A model generated the notes under the pieces. It worked only from the letters and a program-made list of their open reading frames with translations, did not search any database and was not told the DNA's origin. From positions 1,798,001 to 1,862,000 of the forward strand of contig JAMSLZ010000001.1 in assembly GCA_026027325.1 (NCBI GenBank): a stretch of 64,000 nt of DNA, in the 5' to 3' direction. Numbering within the stretch: the first letter of the stretch is position 1; every line of letters begins with the position of its first letter. Both the position numbers and the translations under genes were made by a program. Shown here piece by piece: positions 10,245 to 21,372 of this stretch. The DNA comes from Actinomucor elegans (taxonomy: Eukaryota > Mucoromycota > Mucoromycetes > Mucorales > Mucoraceae).

Positions 10245-12223
10245 TCATTCTCTACGCTTTTGCTGCCAATACCGATTCACATCTGCTCCATACCAAGCTA
10301 ATAGCTCTTGTCCAGGTTGAATTTCTTTGCGTGTCCAACAAATCACTTGATTTACCACGTAACCTTCCACAAACGCCACAGAAGCCTCGGCTTGTTCACT
10401 GGTTTCATTCATAAAATGAAAAGGGCAAAACCGTGGCGATGTTGGGTCTGTAATAGGCTCGCCTTGATCATCTGTGGCATCGAGCACCGTGTGACGGTAC
10501 ATGATAGAATACTCGGAAGAGCGGCCTACGCGATCCTTGAGTGAGTCGAATTCGTCTTCGGTCATAGGCACACCAAAGTAAAAACCAATGGGCGTGTTGT
10601 AAGGTAAAGTGCGAGTAGCAAACAACCCATTGCCAGCATTGGGAATCTTGGATGGAGCAATAGTAACGATATCACGCCAGGATCGCGGAATATTGGAGAG
10701 ATCCAGTTGATCCAATGCATAAAGAGGTTCGGGAATACGTTTGTTTATGTCGTTTTCTTGCTTATTAGGTTGAGTTAACAAGAGCGAATTGGACGTCTTG
10801 TCTTTTATCGACGGAAGTGCTTCGCATCCTAATAATGAATCTACTACTGCTGCTTTTTCTAACGAATTCATTGACTTGGGCGAGTTTTGATGAGAGGCTG
10901 GTGCCTGTTGGGTTGCACTTGGTACCGGAACAGATTGGGACATACCTCTAGTGACCTTTTTAAATTCATCTGTCTTTGGGGCTTTGTCTGTTGGCTGTTC
11001 GGTTGGTGTAGATGTGTTTTCAAGGGCTGATAACTGCTGCTTTGTTTGAAGCGACCTTGTCACTGTTTCAGACGTGCCTCTAGTCATCCTCCTGATTCTA
11101 TCTGTATTTGGCTCTTTTTCCTTTGGCTTTAATGTGTTTTCAACGATTGGTACTTGTTGGGCTGTTGAAAGTGAGGTTGGTAATGTTTGTAACATGCCTC
11201 TGGTCACTCTTCTACATCTATCTATTATGGGGTCTTTTTCTGCTGGCTTGACCGTGCTGTCAACGGCTGACGTGCGTTGGACTGTTGAAGGCGTTACAGT
11301 TTGAGACATAGCTCTAGTCATTCGTCTGAATGTATCTGTTTTTGGTTCTTTTTCCACTAGCTTTTGCGCTGATTTTTTCGCTCGCTTTTCTACTGGTTTG
11401 ATCGCATGTTTGACGGTCGGTACCTGTTGTGTTGGTGAAAGTGTGTTTGATATAGTAGCTGTTCGGGACATGCCCCTCGTCACTCTTCTGGACTCCTCTT
11501 TATTGGATTGTTTTCCCTCCAGCTTCACTGACTTTATCGTGTTTTCGATGGCTGGTGCTTGCTCGAGTGGCAAAAGTGTACTTGTTATCGTAATAGATCC
11601 AGACATACCTCTAGTGACTCTTCTGGATCTGTCCTTTGTTTCTTCTAGCTTTACCGACTTCATTGCACTTTCAACAATTGGTACTTGCTGATTCGGTAAA
11701 AGCGTACTTGATATTGTAAGTGTTTGAGACATGCCTCTAGTGATTCGTTTGAATCTATCTATCCTCGGTTCCTTTTCCATTGGTACTTGCTTCTTAATGA
11801 CTACTCTAGCACTCTTTATTGTTTCCAGTTCTTCTTGGTGTTGATCTATTATGGTTTTGTCTATGGTTCCATCGGTATCAGTCTTTGATGTGTTGATACT
11901 GTCTATTGATCTCTGATTCATCTTTGCTTCTTCTAATAATTCTACTACTTTTGCCTCTTCATCTTCTTCTTCTTGTGAATCCACTTCTGACACAGGCGTA
12001 TGATAATGATTAGCTTTTGGCACGCCAAAACAGTATGGCCAGTCATGCTCTATCAGCTTTTTCCACCATTTTTCATATTCTTGTACTGCTGTATCGACGT
12101 TACCGGGCTCATACGCTAATCGGAAATGAGTGAAACGAGTTCCTTCTGGTATAAATGGTACAAAATAACGATCAGGGTTTTTGGTGAGTATCGAAGACGC
12201 GGAATTATCTGGCGTCTATCGCC

Positions 12224-12257
<34 letters not shown>

Positions 12258-12571
12258 AGCGAGACGTGTTTTTTTTTACGAGACGCGCTCCGCCTTACCA
12301 AGCCTGTATAGAGTTTGGGTAAACCCAACTCTTTACTGAACTTGCGATCGAGTGCAAGAGCGTCTCTGATGAGTTGACCTCGAGGCAGAGAGCGCTCAGG
12401 GTGTTGACGAAGCGCTAGAAACAAGAGGTAAGACTGAGTGTGCCAACGAGGACGATCGTTGGGTTTGGATCGTTTGGTATGAACGCTTTCGGCGGCTGAA
12501 GCGCGTGTCACTCGTTTACGTTTTGAAGTTGTTATAAGTTGGTTCTGATCAGGTTGGGTGGGTTGTGTCAT
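10245..12571 (-). CDS. SET-domain protein with tandem RRxTRGMS repeats
   Basis: Two exons (12571-12299 and 12215-10245) give 747 aa. The 83-nt intron carries 31 T next to its acceptor. Exon 1 and the start of exon 2 form a conserved-looking N-terminal module (HTQSYLLFLALRQHPERSLP through EYEKWWKKLIEHDWPYCFGV). The middle (about aa 245-525) has seven degenerate repeats of 35-50 aa with core RRVTRGMSQT; a related KRKRVTRASA sits near the N-terminus. Residues about 605-735 form a SET domain: IPNAGNGLFATRTLPYNTPI, FHFMNE in place of the usual NHxC motif, and GQELLAWYGADVNRYW. SET proteins usually methylate lysines using S-adenosylmethionine. Whether this diverged catalytic region is active cannot be told. 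Probably nuclear. The gene is convergent with the RGS gene, stop codons 82 bp apart. Confidence 0.85.
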
Positions 12572-13235
12572 TAGGTTGGAGAGAAAAAAAAAGGGGGGAG
12601 AAACAATGGTATCCAGAGTTTATACCATTTTCACCCAACGACGAAAACTCGGAGTTTTCTGGTTTTTCATGAATACAAAGAAAATAGATTAGCTGAAGTT
12701 TTAGGTAGTTTGGGCTTATTTTCTCAACCATTCTCTTTCATATAATAAAAACGAGGTAGGCTCTGTATATTCAGCATTGGGTTGACAGAGTTGCTTTAAA
12801 ACTTGCAGGATGTTTGACATAACTCAAGCCAAAGATACCAATGGCCTATATCCTCTAACTAAGTTTTTTTTTGTACAGATCAATAAGCCCTTTGATTTTA
12901 GTTTCGATCTCTTTACCTTTGACATTTTTGCGGCATATAATAGACATGTTAAACTTAAGGGAAACAGTACACGCATACCTGCGAGGCGTAATATTTTTGT
13001 TATACACACACATGTATATATTATCGGCTATGGTATATTTGCTTTTTGAAGCTATTATATCCGAGAAACCCCCTGATAGTCAAACTTGCTATGGTTCATC
13101 TACATTTTTGCCTTTATTACGCTATACTGGCTAATTGTATTTGTTAAGTTAGTGCATATAGCTTCGAAAAAAAGACATTATTATAGTATATATATTGGTT
13201 CGGTCATTGACGAAGACTCTCTGTAACAATACTCG

Positions 13236-13273
13236 ATTGGCCAATAAAACCAATGAACCACATATCAACCAAT
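13236..13273. promoter_or_regulatory. Cluster of four CCAAT/ATTGG boxes
   Basis: ATTGG at 13236-13240 abuts CCAAT at 13241-13245, with further CCAAT at 13250-13254 and 13269-13273: four boxes in 38 bp. This pentamer is the recognition site of the HAP/NF-Y complex. The boxes are 0.7 kb from the SET start and 1.1 kb from the RING start, so the target is unclear. Confidence 0.35.
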
Positions 13274-14248
13274 AACTAAAACATTCTGTAGTGTATTCAT
13301 TGTCCATGCGATAAGACTGACTCTGTTGCCGGGTATCAGTCCTTCAAGAGTTTCAAACAAAACTAAGATTGAATAATGAATACATAATAGTTCAAGGTCT
13401 TGTGTTCAACCATGCGTTTGAAATTTCAACTGAATTGTAACAATACACCCTCCACAAGTTTCAATTTTTTTTTCACTTATCATTTTAAGTCTAGATCAAT
13501 GTAAACTCTCTTTACACAATCTTTAGGGAATTGCTTTTGTGAGCTATTTTCAATTTTTTTTTTTTGATTTCATTTGCTCTTTACAGATGACTTTGATATA
13601 TAACAAAAATCAGAAAGAATAAGTGAATATATTTGGCCTATATCTAGTCCAAGTTTATTATGAATTGTACCTCTGAAAATGTCTTTTTGTAAAGATTTGT
13701 TGCTGAAACCAAGATATTAAACTTTCACCCTTTAGGTAGCAATTCTGCTGGGGAATCTTTTTTCCCAGAAGCTTGTCGCTGAAATTACATCAAAGACTTG
13801 ATTGGATGCATTGAATTCAATTGAATGACGGGCGGAAGTGAAAACTGAGATTGATTTCATACCAGAAATGCATCCTTTTGTTCACTTTTAATGCGGTATG
13901 CACAAAAAAAAAAAAAAGTCGAGAGGTAAGATTACTTGATAGCAATTGTATATAATCCAATCGTCTAATCTAATTCTGAAAATTACCATGTTTTGCTTTG
14001 TATTAAATGTTTAAATTAATTAAGGATTAAATGAACAAACGTTTTGGTTCCTAGGTTTTATGCTAAAGCCATTAAGTTTGCTATATGAAAAAAAAAAGGA
14101 AAAACCAAGAAAAATACACAAACGTACCATTTGACATAAGAGGGATTTGTGTAGTTATTAAAAGTGTATATGCAGAATTAAAAGATATGTCAAAAGGGAT
14201 TGCTAAAAGGATGCTACCTTGCGGAAGACATGAGGTGCGTTTGCATTC

Positions 14249-14258
14249 CACGTGACGT
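14249..14258 (+). promoter_or_regulatory. Overlapping E-box and CRE-like site
   Basis: CACGTGACGT combines a palindromic E-box (CACGTG) with a TGACGT bZIP-type half site, about 95 bp before the ATG of the RING-H2 gene. Binding is inferred from the sequence only. Confidence 0.3.
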
Positions 14259-14349
14259 TCATATTCTATTCAGGTCTGTTTGGGAGTTCAAGTAGTCTTT
14301 TTTTTTCTACTCTTGTATACTAGTTTGATTGCATAGCCAACACTATTCG

Positions 14350-15473
14350 ATGTCCAATACCTATTACTGTCACGGATGTGAAGCGAGAAGACCCGTCATT
14401 TGGACTCCCATTATAACATGTACAAGATGTGGTTGCAATATAATAGATCAGGCAAGCAATAGAGCTGGAGTAAAAGAAACATATTTGCTTATAGTTTCCT
14501 TGGGACATAGATACCTCTAGTGGATACCGATAGTAGTGATGATTTAGAAGAGGACTTTAATGCAGAGCTGGATTTCTTTTGTAAGCATACAGACTTTATA
14601 AGTACATAGACATACTAAAATCAAACTACAAAGTTCATCAAGAAGACGGCGACGAAGATGATGATGATGAAGAAGAAGCTTTAGAGGAGAGATGTTTATA
14701 TGAAAGACTGTCATCGATTTACAATCATCCAATTGCTAGAAACTTGAACAGTAGTAACGAATCATCTTCCACTCAGATGTTTGGCTGGGAAGAAGATATT
14801 ATATCGTACGATATTCCATCTGAACAGAGATCATTAGAACAAGAGCATATTGAAACAGAATCTGTGAATACGATTACTAGCGCATTTCTATTACCGTTTG
14901 CTCGATTTAATAGGATATTAGAGTAAGTAGTCACCCTTAGTGATTGCATGTGTTCTGAACTTGAGGGGCAATAGTACCATGTATAGTTATAGATCAGACG
15001 AAGAATCAGAAGATGGTGATGATGGTATTTATCATAGAAGAAGCTTTTTGGACAACCTTGCCGATATATTATCTGATTATACATCCGAGTAAGTTTCATG
15101 TAAAAAAAAAAAAAACCAATGATTATGCCTGACGTATAATAGTATTGACATCAACAATCGAAATACATCACCAAACCGTACAGTCGAATCTATAGTGTCT
15201 ACATTAAGGAAAGAGTGTTTAAAACCAACAGATGCAGGTATAAACATAATGCATATTATCCTAAAGACCTTTGTTTAATCATTTGCTGATAGATGTGAAC
15301 GAAGAGTGTATTATTTGCCAAGAGGATTTTGGTACTACATTAGAAATTTATTATTTGCCGTGCAAACACAAGTATCATGGACTATGTATTAGTCGATGGT
15401 TCAGTGTAAATACTTCATGTCCAATATGGTAAAGTGATTTGGCATATGTTGGATTCAACACTAAGTGTAATAT

Positions 15474-15504
<31 letters not shown>

Positions 15505-15928
15505 GTCGACATCCTGTAGATAATATACCTGATGAACCGCAAGAAAGTCCGCCCATATATTCTGACATGATGGATCAAATTAACCGAGGTAACGGGTTAA
15601 ATACACGCGTAAGCTACAAGAAAGATTAATTCGAGATATAATAGAAATAGACCTTTTGTTTGCTACAGCAGATCCTTTTGACGATGAGGAAGATGATGAG
15701 GATGAGGAAGAGGAAGAAGAAGAACACTTGAACCATGACTCTGGGGCTTCGCGTAATGATTTGCATCATCATATATCCTCATTTGACGACATCATTCTAG
15801 ATCAATTTATGGGGATTTATGATAGACCAACGAGTAATTATCCTCCGGTAGGATTATCTACTACTTCAACCATGAATGATATTATGGATTGGGCTTATCA
15901 AACATCTTCGATGGAAGAAGTAGACTAA
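14350..15928 (+). CDS. RING-H2 E3 ligase of the RNF126/RNF115 type
   Basis: Eight exons (14350-14451, 14511-14580, 14634-14922, 14975-15088, 15143-15237, 15293-15428, 15506-15588, 15645-15928) give 390 aa. The N-terminus has a zinc ribbon YYCHGCEARR...TCTRCGC (Cys 7, 10, 24, 27), the position of the ubiquitin-binding BCA2 zinc finger in RNF115/126. A long acidic linker follows. The RING-H2 (from about aa 229) reads ECIICQEDF...LPCKHKYHGLC...CPIC with the C3H2C3 order. This is a RING E3 that presumably pairs with an E2 in protein quality control. The C-terminal tail is Asp/Glu-rich. The first intron is probably a GC-AG intron (CAG|GCAAGC at 14452); a 41-nt GT-AG alternative from 14470 would add six residues. 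The 77-nt intron before exon 7 carries an (AT)n microsatellite. Confidence 0.86.
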
Positions 15929-16402
15929 CGTATTGTATATGTACTTGATGCATTGTCATATCTGCAGCAGTAAAAAGATGATCAATAAACAAGTACGTAT
16001 AGAAAAAGCTTCTTTGCATACATGTCGGCAGTGAAATCAATAATATCATATTCGTGAGAAACTTGTTTCAACTAAATGAGTCAATCAGAAACCCTAGTTT
16101 TTTTTTTTATCCGTTTGCTTCCAAGGCACAATATCCTGATTTAGACATATATAATATCCAAAGGCGATCTTTGAGAACAGAAGCATGTGCCTTCATAGGC
16201 ATCAAACGGCAAACCGTGTGACACCTTTTAGACTAGGCAAATGGAAAACGAGCATTTGACTGTTGCAGTTGTGATTCAATCTGTCGTTCTGCCAATCACA
16301 TTGACTCATGTCATCTCTATCATGCTCAAGCGCGTGATAATCGTTCTAGTATATAACATGGGCATTTGTAGGTTTCAATTCTCGTTTCTTTATCTTACAG
16401 AA
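15929..16402. other. Malic enzyme promoter region
   Basis: Holds a TATATAATA box at 16148-16156 and an in-frame open stretch from 16241 that runs into the malic enzyme start. An intron-acceptor-like CTTACAG sits directly before the chosen ATG, so a 5'UTR intron or an N-terminal extension is possible. Confidence 0.45.
16148..16156 (+). promoter_or_regulatory. TATA box of the malic enzyme gene
   Basis: TATATAATA lies about 250 bp before the chosen start and about 85 bp before the alternative in-frame ATG at 16241. This would suit transcription start near 16200 and a leader with a possible intron. Confidence 0.35.
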
Positions 16403-18444
16403 ATGTCTCCCACTATTCACCATCTCCAAACTGAACCAGAACATAGTAGCTTTGATTCGATTGCTCGATCTGGCTATTCAAATGAAGGTATGACTATAAT
16501 GGTGTTATGCATTGGCGGTCTGCTAATATCAAACTTAGGCACGGGTATGGGTCTCGAGAAACGTCAAAAACTCGGCTTGAATGGCCTTTTGCCTGCCCAT
16601 ATAGAAACACTAGAGATTCAAAAGGCTCGCGCTCTGCGCGTTCTTCGTTCCAAGGCCAACTTGCTTGAAAAATACATCTTTATGGCACAATTACGCACAA
16701 CCAATGTTCGACTCTTTTACAGGATTGTGATCGATGAATTAGAGGTATTGTAATACCTATCCCGATTCAAAACTTTATGACTAAAACTTTCTTTATCTTT
16801 AGGAACTTGCTCCTATTATTTACACTCCGACTGTCGGTACTGCCTGTTTAGAATACTCTACTATCTATCCTTTCTTGGCCGCACCTGGTGTTCCTGATGG
16901 GCTCTATTTGACCAAAGCTGAATTACCTCAACTATGTCAAACTATTCGCAACTACCGTCCCTCAACAGAAGATTTTGCTCCTGAAATTGCAGTCATTTCT
17001 GATGGTTCGCGTATCTTGGGCCTTGGTGATCTTGGTGCCAATGGTATGGGTATTCCTATTGGCAAGCTGCAGTTGTACGTGGCTGGTGCTGGTATTGACC
17101 CTCGTCGCACTTTACCCATTATCTTGGATTTGGGCACAAATAATGAAAAGTTGCTGAATGATGAATTTTATATTGGCCTTAGACAAAAGAGACCTAGCGA
17201 TGATGAGGTTTGTTGGATAATGAAATATAGCGTGTAGTTCCTAAATCTCCTTTCTTTAGTTTTATGAAACTGTGGATACCGTATTACAAGCATTGCACAC
17301 TGTCTATCCGAACTTGTTGATTCAGTTTGAAGATTGGTCTTCGGAACATGCCTTCGGTTTACTGGAGAGATACCAGAACAAGATCTTGTGCTTTAATGAT
17401 GATATCCAAGGCACTGGTGCAGTCATTCTTTCAGGTGTCATTAACGCTATTCGCAAGGTTCAAATAGAAAATGACGTCTCACCACTTGATCATCGCATCG
17501 TCTTTTATGGTGCTGGATCTGCTGGTATAGGCGTTGCTCGTCAAATTCAAACTTACTTTCAAATCGAACACAACATGACAGAAGAACAGGCAAAAAAAGT
17601 GTTCTGGATAGTTGATTCCAAAGTAAGTCATATACATATAGCATGATCAAGTCACAATTGCTCACAGCTTAGCAGGGCCTTGTTACTACTACACGAGGTG
17701 ATAAACTAGCTCAGCACAAGGTATATTACGCTAGAGAAGATAATGACGGTCAGCAATACAAGCAGCTGTTGGATATTGTAAACTACGTCAAGCCAACCAT
17801 GTAAGTATAAAGAAACCTTCCATGATCGATCAATGAGTTAATGAACTGCATCTAGGCTTATTGGTCTCTCATCTACTTCGGGTGCTTTTGGTAAAGATGT
17901 GCTATCTCGTTTAGCCGAACTCAACCAACAACCCATCGTATTCCCTCTCTCTAACCCAGCCACACAAGCTGAATGTACTTTTGAACAAGCCATGGAAGCC
18001 ACCAATAACCAAGTCATCTTTGCTTCTGGTACAGCTTTCCCTGCTTACACCATTCAAAGCACAGGTCAAGTCAAGTATCCAGGTCAAGGTAATAACATGT
18101 ACATCTTCCCCGGTCTCGGCCTTGGCGCCTGTCTCAGTAAATGCAAACACATTTCGGACCGCATGATTTACGAAACTTCAAGGGCTTTAGCTGATTCGCT
18201 CACTAAAGAAGAAATCGCCAAGGGATGGCTGTATCCTTCCTTGAAACGTATCCGACAGGTATCTGCTATCGTCGCCGCTGCAGTCTGTGAAGAAGCGCTA
18301 AGAGAAAACTTGGCTCAGAATGAAGGCCTTGTGTCGAGACAAGGAGATCACCAAGCTATTGTGGATTATGTGACTTCTCATATGTGGACTCCAACCAGCG
18401 AGAATTATGGGTCATTTCCTATAAATCAGGCTGGCAAGTTGTAA
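16403..18444 (+). CDS. NAD(P)-dependent malic enzyme
   Basis: Six exons (16403-16487, 16539-16744, 16803-17207, 17260-17622, 17676-17800, 17856-18444) encode 590 aa, the usual length. It converts malate to pyruvate and CO2 while reducing NAD(P)+; in oleaginous Mucorales the NADPH form is linked to fatty-acid synthesis. Visible family blocks: the N-terminal LEKRQKLGLNGLLPAHIETL, the TPTVG region (about aa 105), SDGSRILGLGDLGANGMGIP, FEDWSSEHAFGLLERYQNKI with the catalytic/metal segment CFNDDIQGTGA, the nucleotide-binding VFYGAGSAGIGVARQI, and PLSNPATQAECTFEQA. No key motif is missing. No clear mitochondrial presequence follows the chosen ATG; an upstream in-frame ATG at 16241 would add a hydrophobic stretch. 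I cannot decide NAD versus NADP specificity. The third intron has a GTTTGT donor. Confidence 0.95.
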
Positions 18445-18621
18445 TTTAGTAAATTACAGCACATGCATCAAAAAATCCAACCAAAACTTGTTTGTAATGC
18501 TGTGTTCTTGTGTAAATTACAATAATAATAAAAAAGACAGAATTTTCAACTCACGAAATTTCATTGTTTGGTTTCATGCATCAACTCTGATTATGCAGCA
18601 ATCATTTTACCTGTTTTTGGC

Positions 18622-18652
<31 letters not shown>

Positions 18653-18790
18653 ACTATCTATAAAGTTGATCCGAGAAGAAACCAAGATTAAGAGTACAAT
18701 ATGCCTAAAAAAGATTGTGAAATGTATAAATATTAGTAAATGTATGCATGAACAATAATCCAATAAACATTTCATTTGATATAGTAACTC

Positions 18791-19214
18791 CATTCTGAGC
18801 ATGAACTACTCATGCGACATTGAATCAGAATCTATTAATTAGTACATTTAAATTACTTACATGCATCTTCATGACAACCAATCGCTAAAATATAATATGC
18901 TTATTAAATTTTAGTTCTAATAGATACAACTTCAATTTGAACATGGACTAGTCATCAGATGCGACATTAAGCTTGAAATGGTCGAGAAATATAAACAGGT
19001 TGAAAATGGTTCGGTTTCAGACACATTTTCAAGGGGTATATATATCCATAAACTTAAATTTTCAAAAAGTTGTTTTTTTTGGAGCGTGAATACGGCATTT
19101 TCAAGACTTGGTATATCAATATAGTAGGGGAGGGGTATACAATTACTAGTAAACAGGCATAGTTTTAAATGTATGTTCTACTTAAGGGACACTCGAGCTA
19201 TGGACATGTTTTTT

Positions 19215-19259
<45 letters not shown>

Positions 19260-19523
19260 AAAAGGTTCGAGTTTAGGAAATCACATTATTTTATTTAGAC
19301 ACTTTATTGGCTGTCGATAATAAAATAAAGGCTGGTTAGAAGCGGCTCTACTGCCTGAAACCAATTCCCATAACTCAAGTAAACTTATCAACGTTCTTTA
19401 AACAGATTTTTGAATAATAAACATATTTTAAAACACGTATAATACATTAACAAAGTTTGTACGAGATTGGTATGTAAGTTGAATGTGATATAAATACTTT
19501 CTTAAAACCATAGAGCTTACTTT

Positions 19524-19554
<31 letters not shown>

Positions 19555-20000
19555 CTAGACTACCATATGCACATTTCTTAGGATGAAAAACGCTGTCAGA
19601 TATACTTTCATACTTTCAAATATACTCTTATCTATGATACTCCAAGCTATGTCTTAAAAATGTCATTTTCAGGCTTTATAAATATAGCAAATCTAGAAAA
19701 ATTGGAACTAACGGTACACCATTTGGATTTTTTTTTCTACAAATTGGGCCATTTTTAACACTATTCCATTTGCTTGACCAATTCTACTTTAATATCATAT
19801 CTGTTATGTAGTAAATGTTCATAATAGACTAGTATACCAATTAGAATTATTATATGACTGAAATATTATAACTATACTATATTTTAAGGTTACGATCTAA
19901 GCTATATTCACTTTATGAATCTAAATCTATGAATTTATAGATCGCCCGATTGATCTCAGTCAAATGTCGCATCTGATTAGTATTACATGCTCAGAATGAA
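18791..20000. repeat. Dispersed repeat copies in inverted arrangement
   Basis: Forward copies at 18791-18833 and 18932-19110 and a reverse copy at 19938-20000. The reverse copy reads, on its own strand, CATTCTGAGCATGTAATACT and then CAGATGCGACATTTGACTGA. The unit from 18932 to 20000 therefore has inverted ends about 1.07 kb apart around AT-rich, poly-A-containing DNA without coding capacity. It looks like a non-autonomous transposon remnant; that reading is an inference. Confidence 0.6.
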
Positions 20001-21252
20001 TTGTATTTTGAAGATACTTGGATTTGAGTTCTATTACAACGAATGCTTTTGTTCGCATTTAATAAAACAAGAAGCTATATTAATCAACTGATTGCTTTTT
20101 CACCCTTGATTAAAGCCGTAACTGATACTAATAAACCAAAAAACCGAATCAGCCGATCATTGCTATGACTGCTTGGCATATTTCTCCCATAATCTTGATC
20201 TTAAAAAAAAGAGGCCATACCATATATGCAATTGAAACCGCTAGATAATCAAACCGTCATTCTCTTTCGATCAAGTAGTACCAGTCTAGTGAGATATTTT
20301 CCTGCTACGCTTATATTTCCTTATGTCGATCTCACTCTCTAGACTGAACCGTAGGTAAGACACAGATTACCTTATTTCGATACAATCCCGACGACGATCT
20401 TTCCAGGGCAAATTAGACTGATTAAAAATTAGATTTCGCATGTTTGCTACTAACGTTGACCGCTTCATTGGGATTAACGTAGCTGGTTTATCTGATGCGG
20501 TTCTCTAAAGAAGGCTAAACTAAACAAGTCTTTTTGATTCAAAGCAGAATACTGTACCTTTTTGTACCACTTATCTGGATACAAATCCAGTCAGCGAATA
20601 TGCCATCTTGCCGATGGTGGCTTATATATGAACCTGGTCATGATAATAATCATATATGCTTCTCAAAGGTTTTGCATGAAACGCTTTTTGAGCCTAGTAA
20701 GTCAACCTGGGTATCTTTACCCATGAATAAACTAAAAACACTTTTTTTTCGGATGGATTTCCATGTGGTAGGTTACTAAAAAGAAAAAGTAGGTACACAT
20801 CTTGGTGGAAATAGTATAGCAGGGTATTTCTTTTTTAGTTCCAGACCGAGTTGCGACTACGTGAAGAATCCAGTTGACATATACTCAGCTTATGTACCGT
20901 AGGACAAGTGACTGCTTACACAGTTTTATCCTGCATGCATTATAAGATATCAGTTACGGAAATGACACTCGAAAAGGCTTGCAGTAACATTGAATTCCCG
21001 CGTACTGGTTTATAGCAGTAGTTACACACAGTTTAGCATTTGACCTTTCTTTTCAACGCGTCTTTCCTTACTGCTTATATATACTGTATATATATTAAAA
21101 AAAAAAGAATAAAATAAAACTGAAACAAAAAGACTATATTTAGGTTCCCAGATTTTTTATTTTTATTGTCTTGACTGCATAAAGTCAAGCGTTAAGTGGC
21201 TGTGTTTTGCGCGCTTCCCTAGGGTTGGGTCTCAACCAAACTAGAGCTTTTT

Positions 21253-21260
21253 TATATATA
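21253..21260 (+). promoter_or_regulatory. TATA box of the phosphodiesterase gene
   Basis: TATATATA about 115 bp before the ATG at 21373, followed by a CT/T-rich leader (21280-21370). Confidence 0.45.
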
Positions 21261-21372
21261 CACAAGGAAAAAAAAAAGCCTTCTTTTTATTTGCTCCCTA
21301 ATTCAATTTCGCTTTTATTTGCTTCTCTTTTTCTTCCCATCCATATCTTTCTTTTTTTTCACTTTTTTTTAT

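Larger units (their letters stand above)
12572..14349. other. Intergenic, CCAAT cluster and RING gene promoter
   Basis: Divergent spacer between the SET and RING genes. It contains an ATTGGCCAAT palindrome and two more CCAAT boxes at 13236-13273, A/T homopolymers, and an overlapping CACGTG/TGACGT site at 14249-14258. Overlapping frames at 12810-13134 on both strands show no motifs and are not called. Confidence 0.45.
18445..21372. other. Gene-poor, repeat-rich intergenic region
   Basis: About 2.9 kb without a supportable gene. It contains T runs at 18630-18652, A runs of 39 (19219-19257) and 28 (19527-19554), and three copies of the dispersed repeat, of which the outer two are inverted (18932 and 20000). 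The phosphodiesterase promoter with TATATATA at 21253-21260 lies at the right end. The frame at 20534-20779 shows no motif. Confidence 0.5.

Noticed and set aside
12810..13134. Several overlapping open frames on both strands
   Set aside because: Aromatic- and Ile-rich translations typical of AT-rich noncoding DNA; none has splice signals or motifs.
20534..20779. 81-codon open frame
   Set aside because: Isolated in a repeat-rich gap, no motif, no leader or TATA box at the right place.
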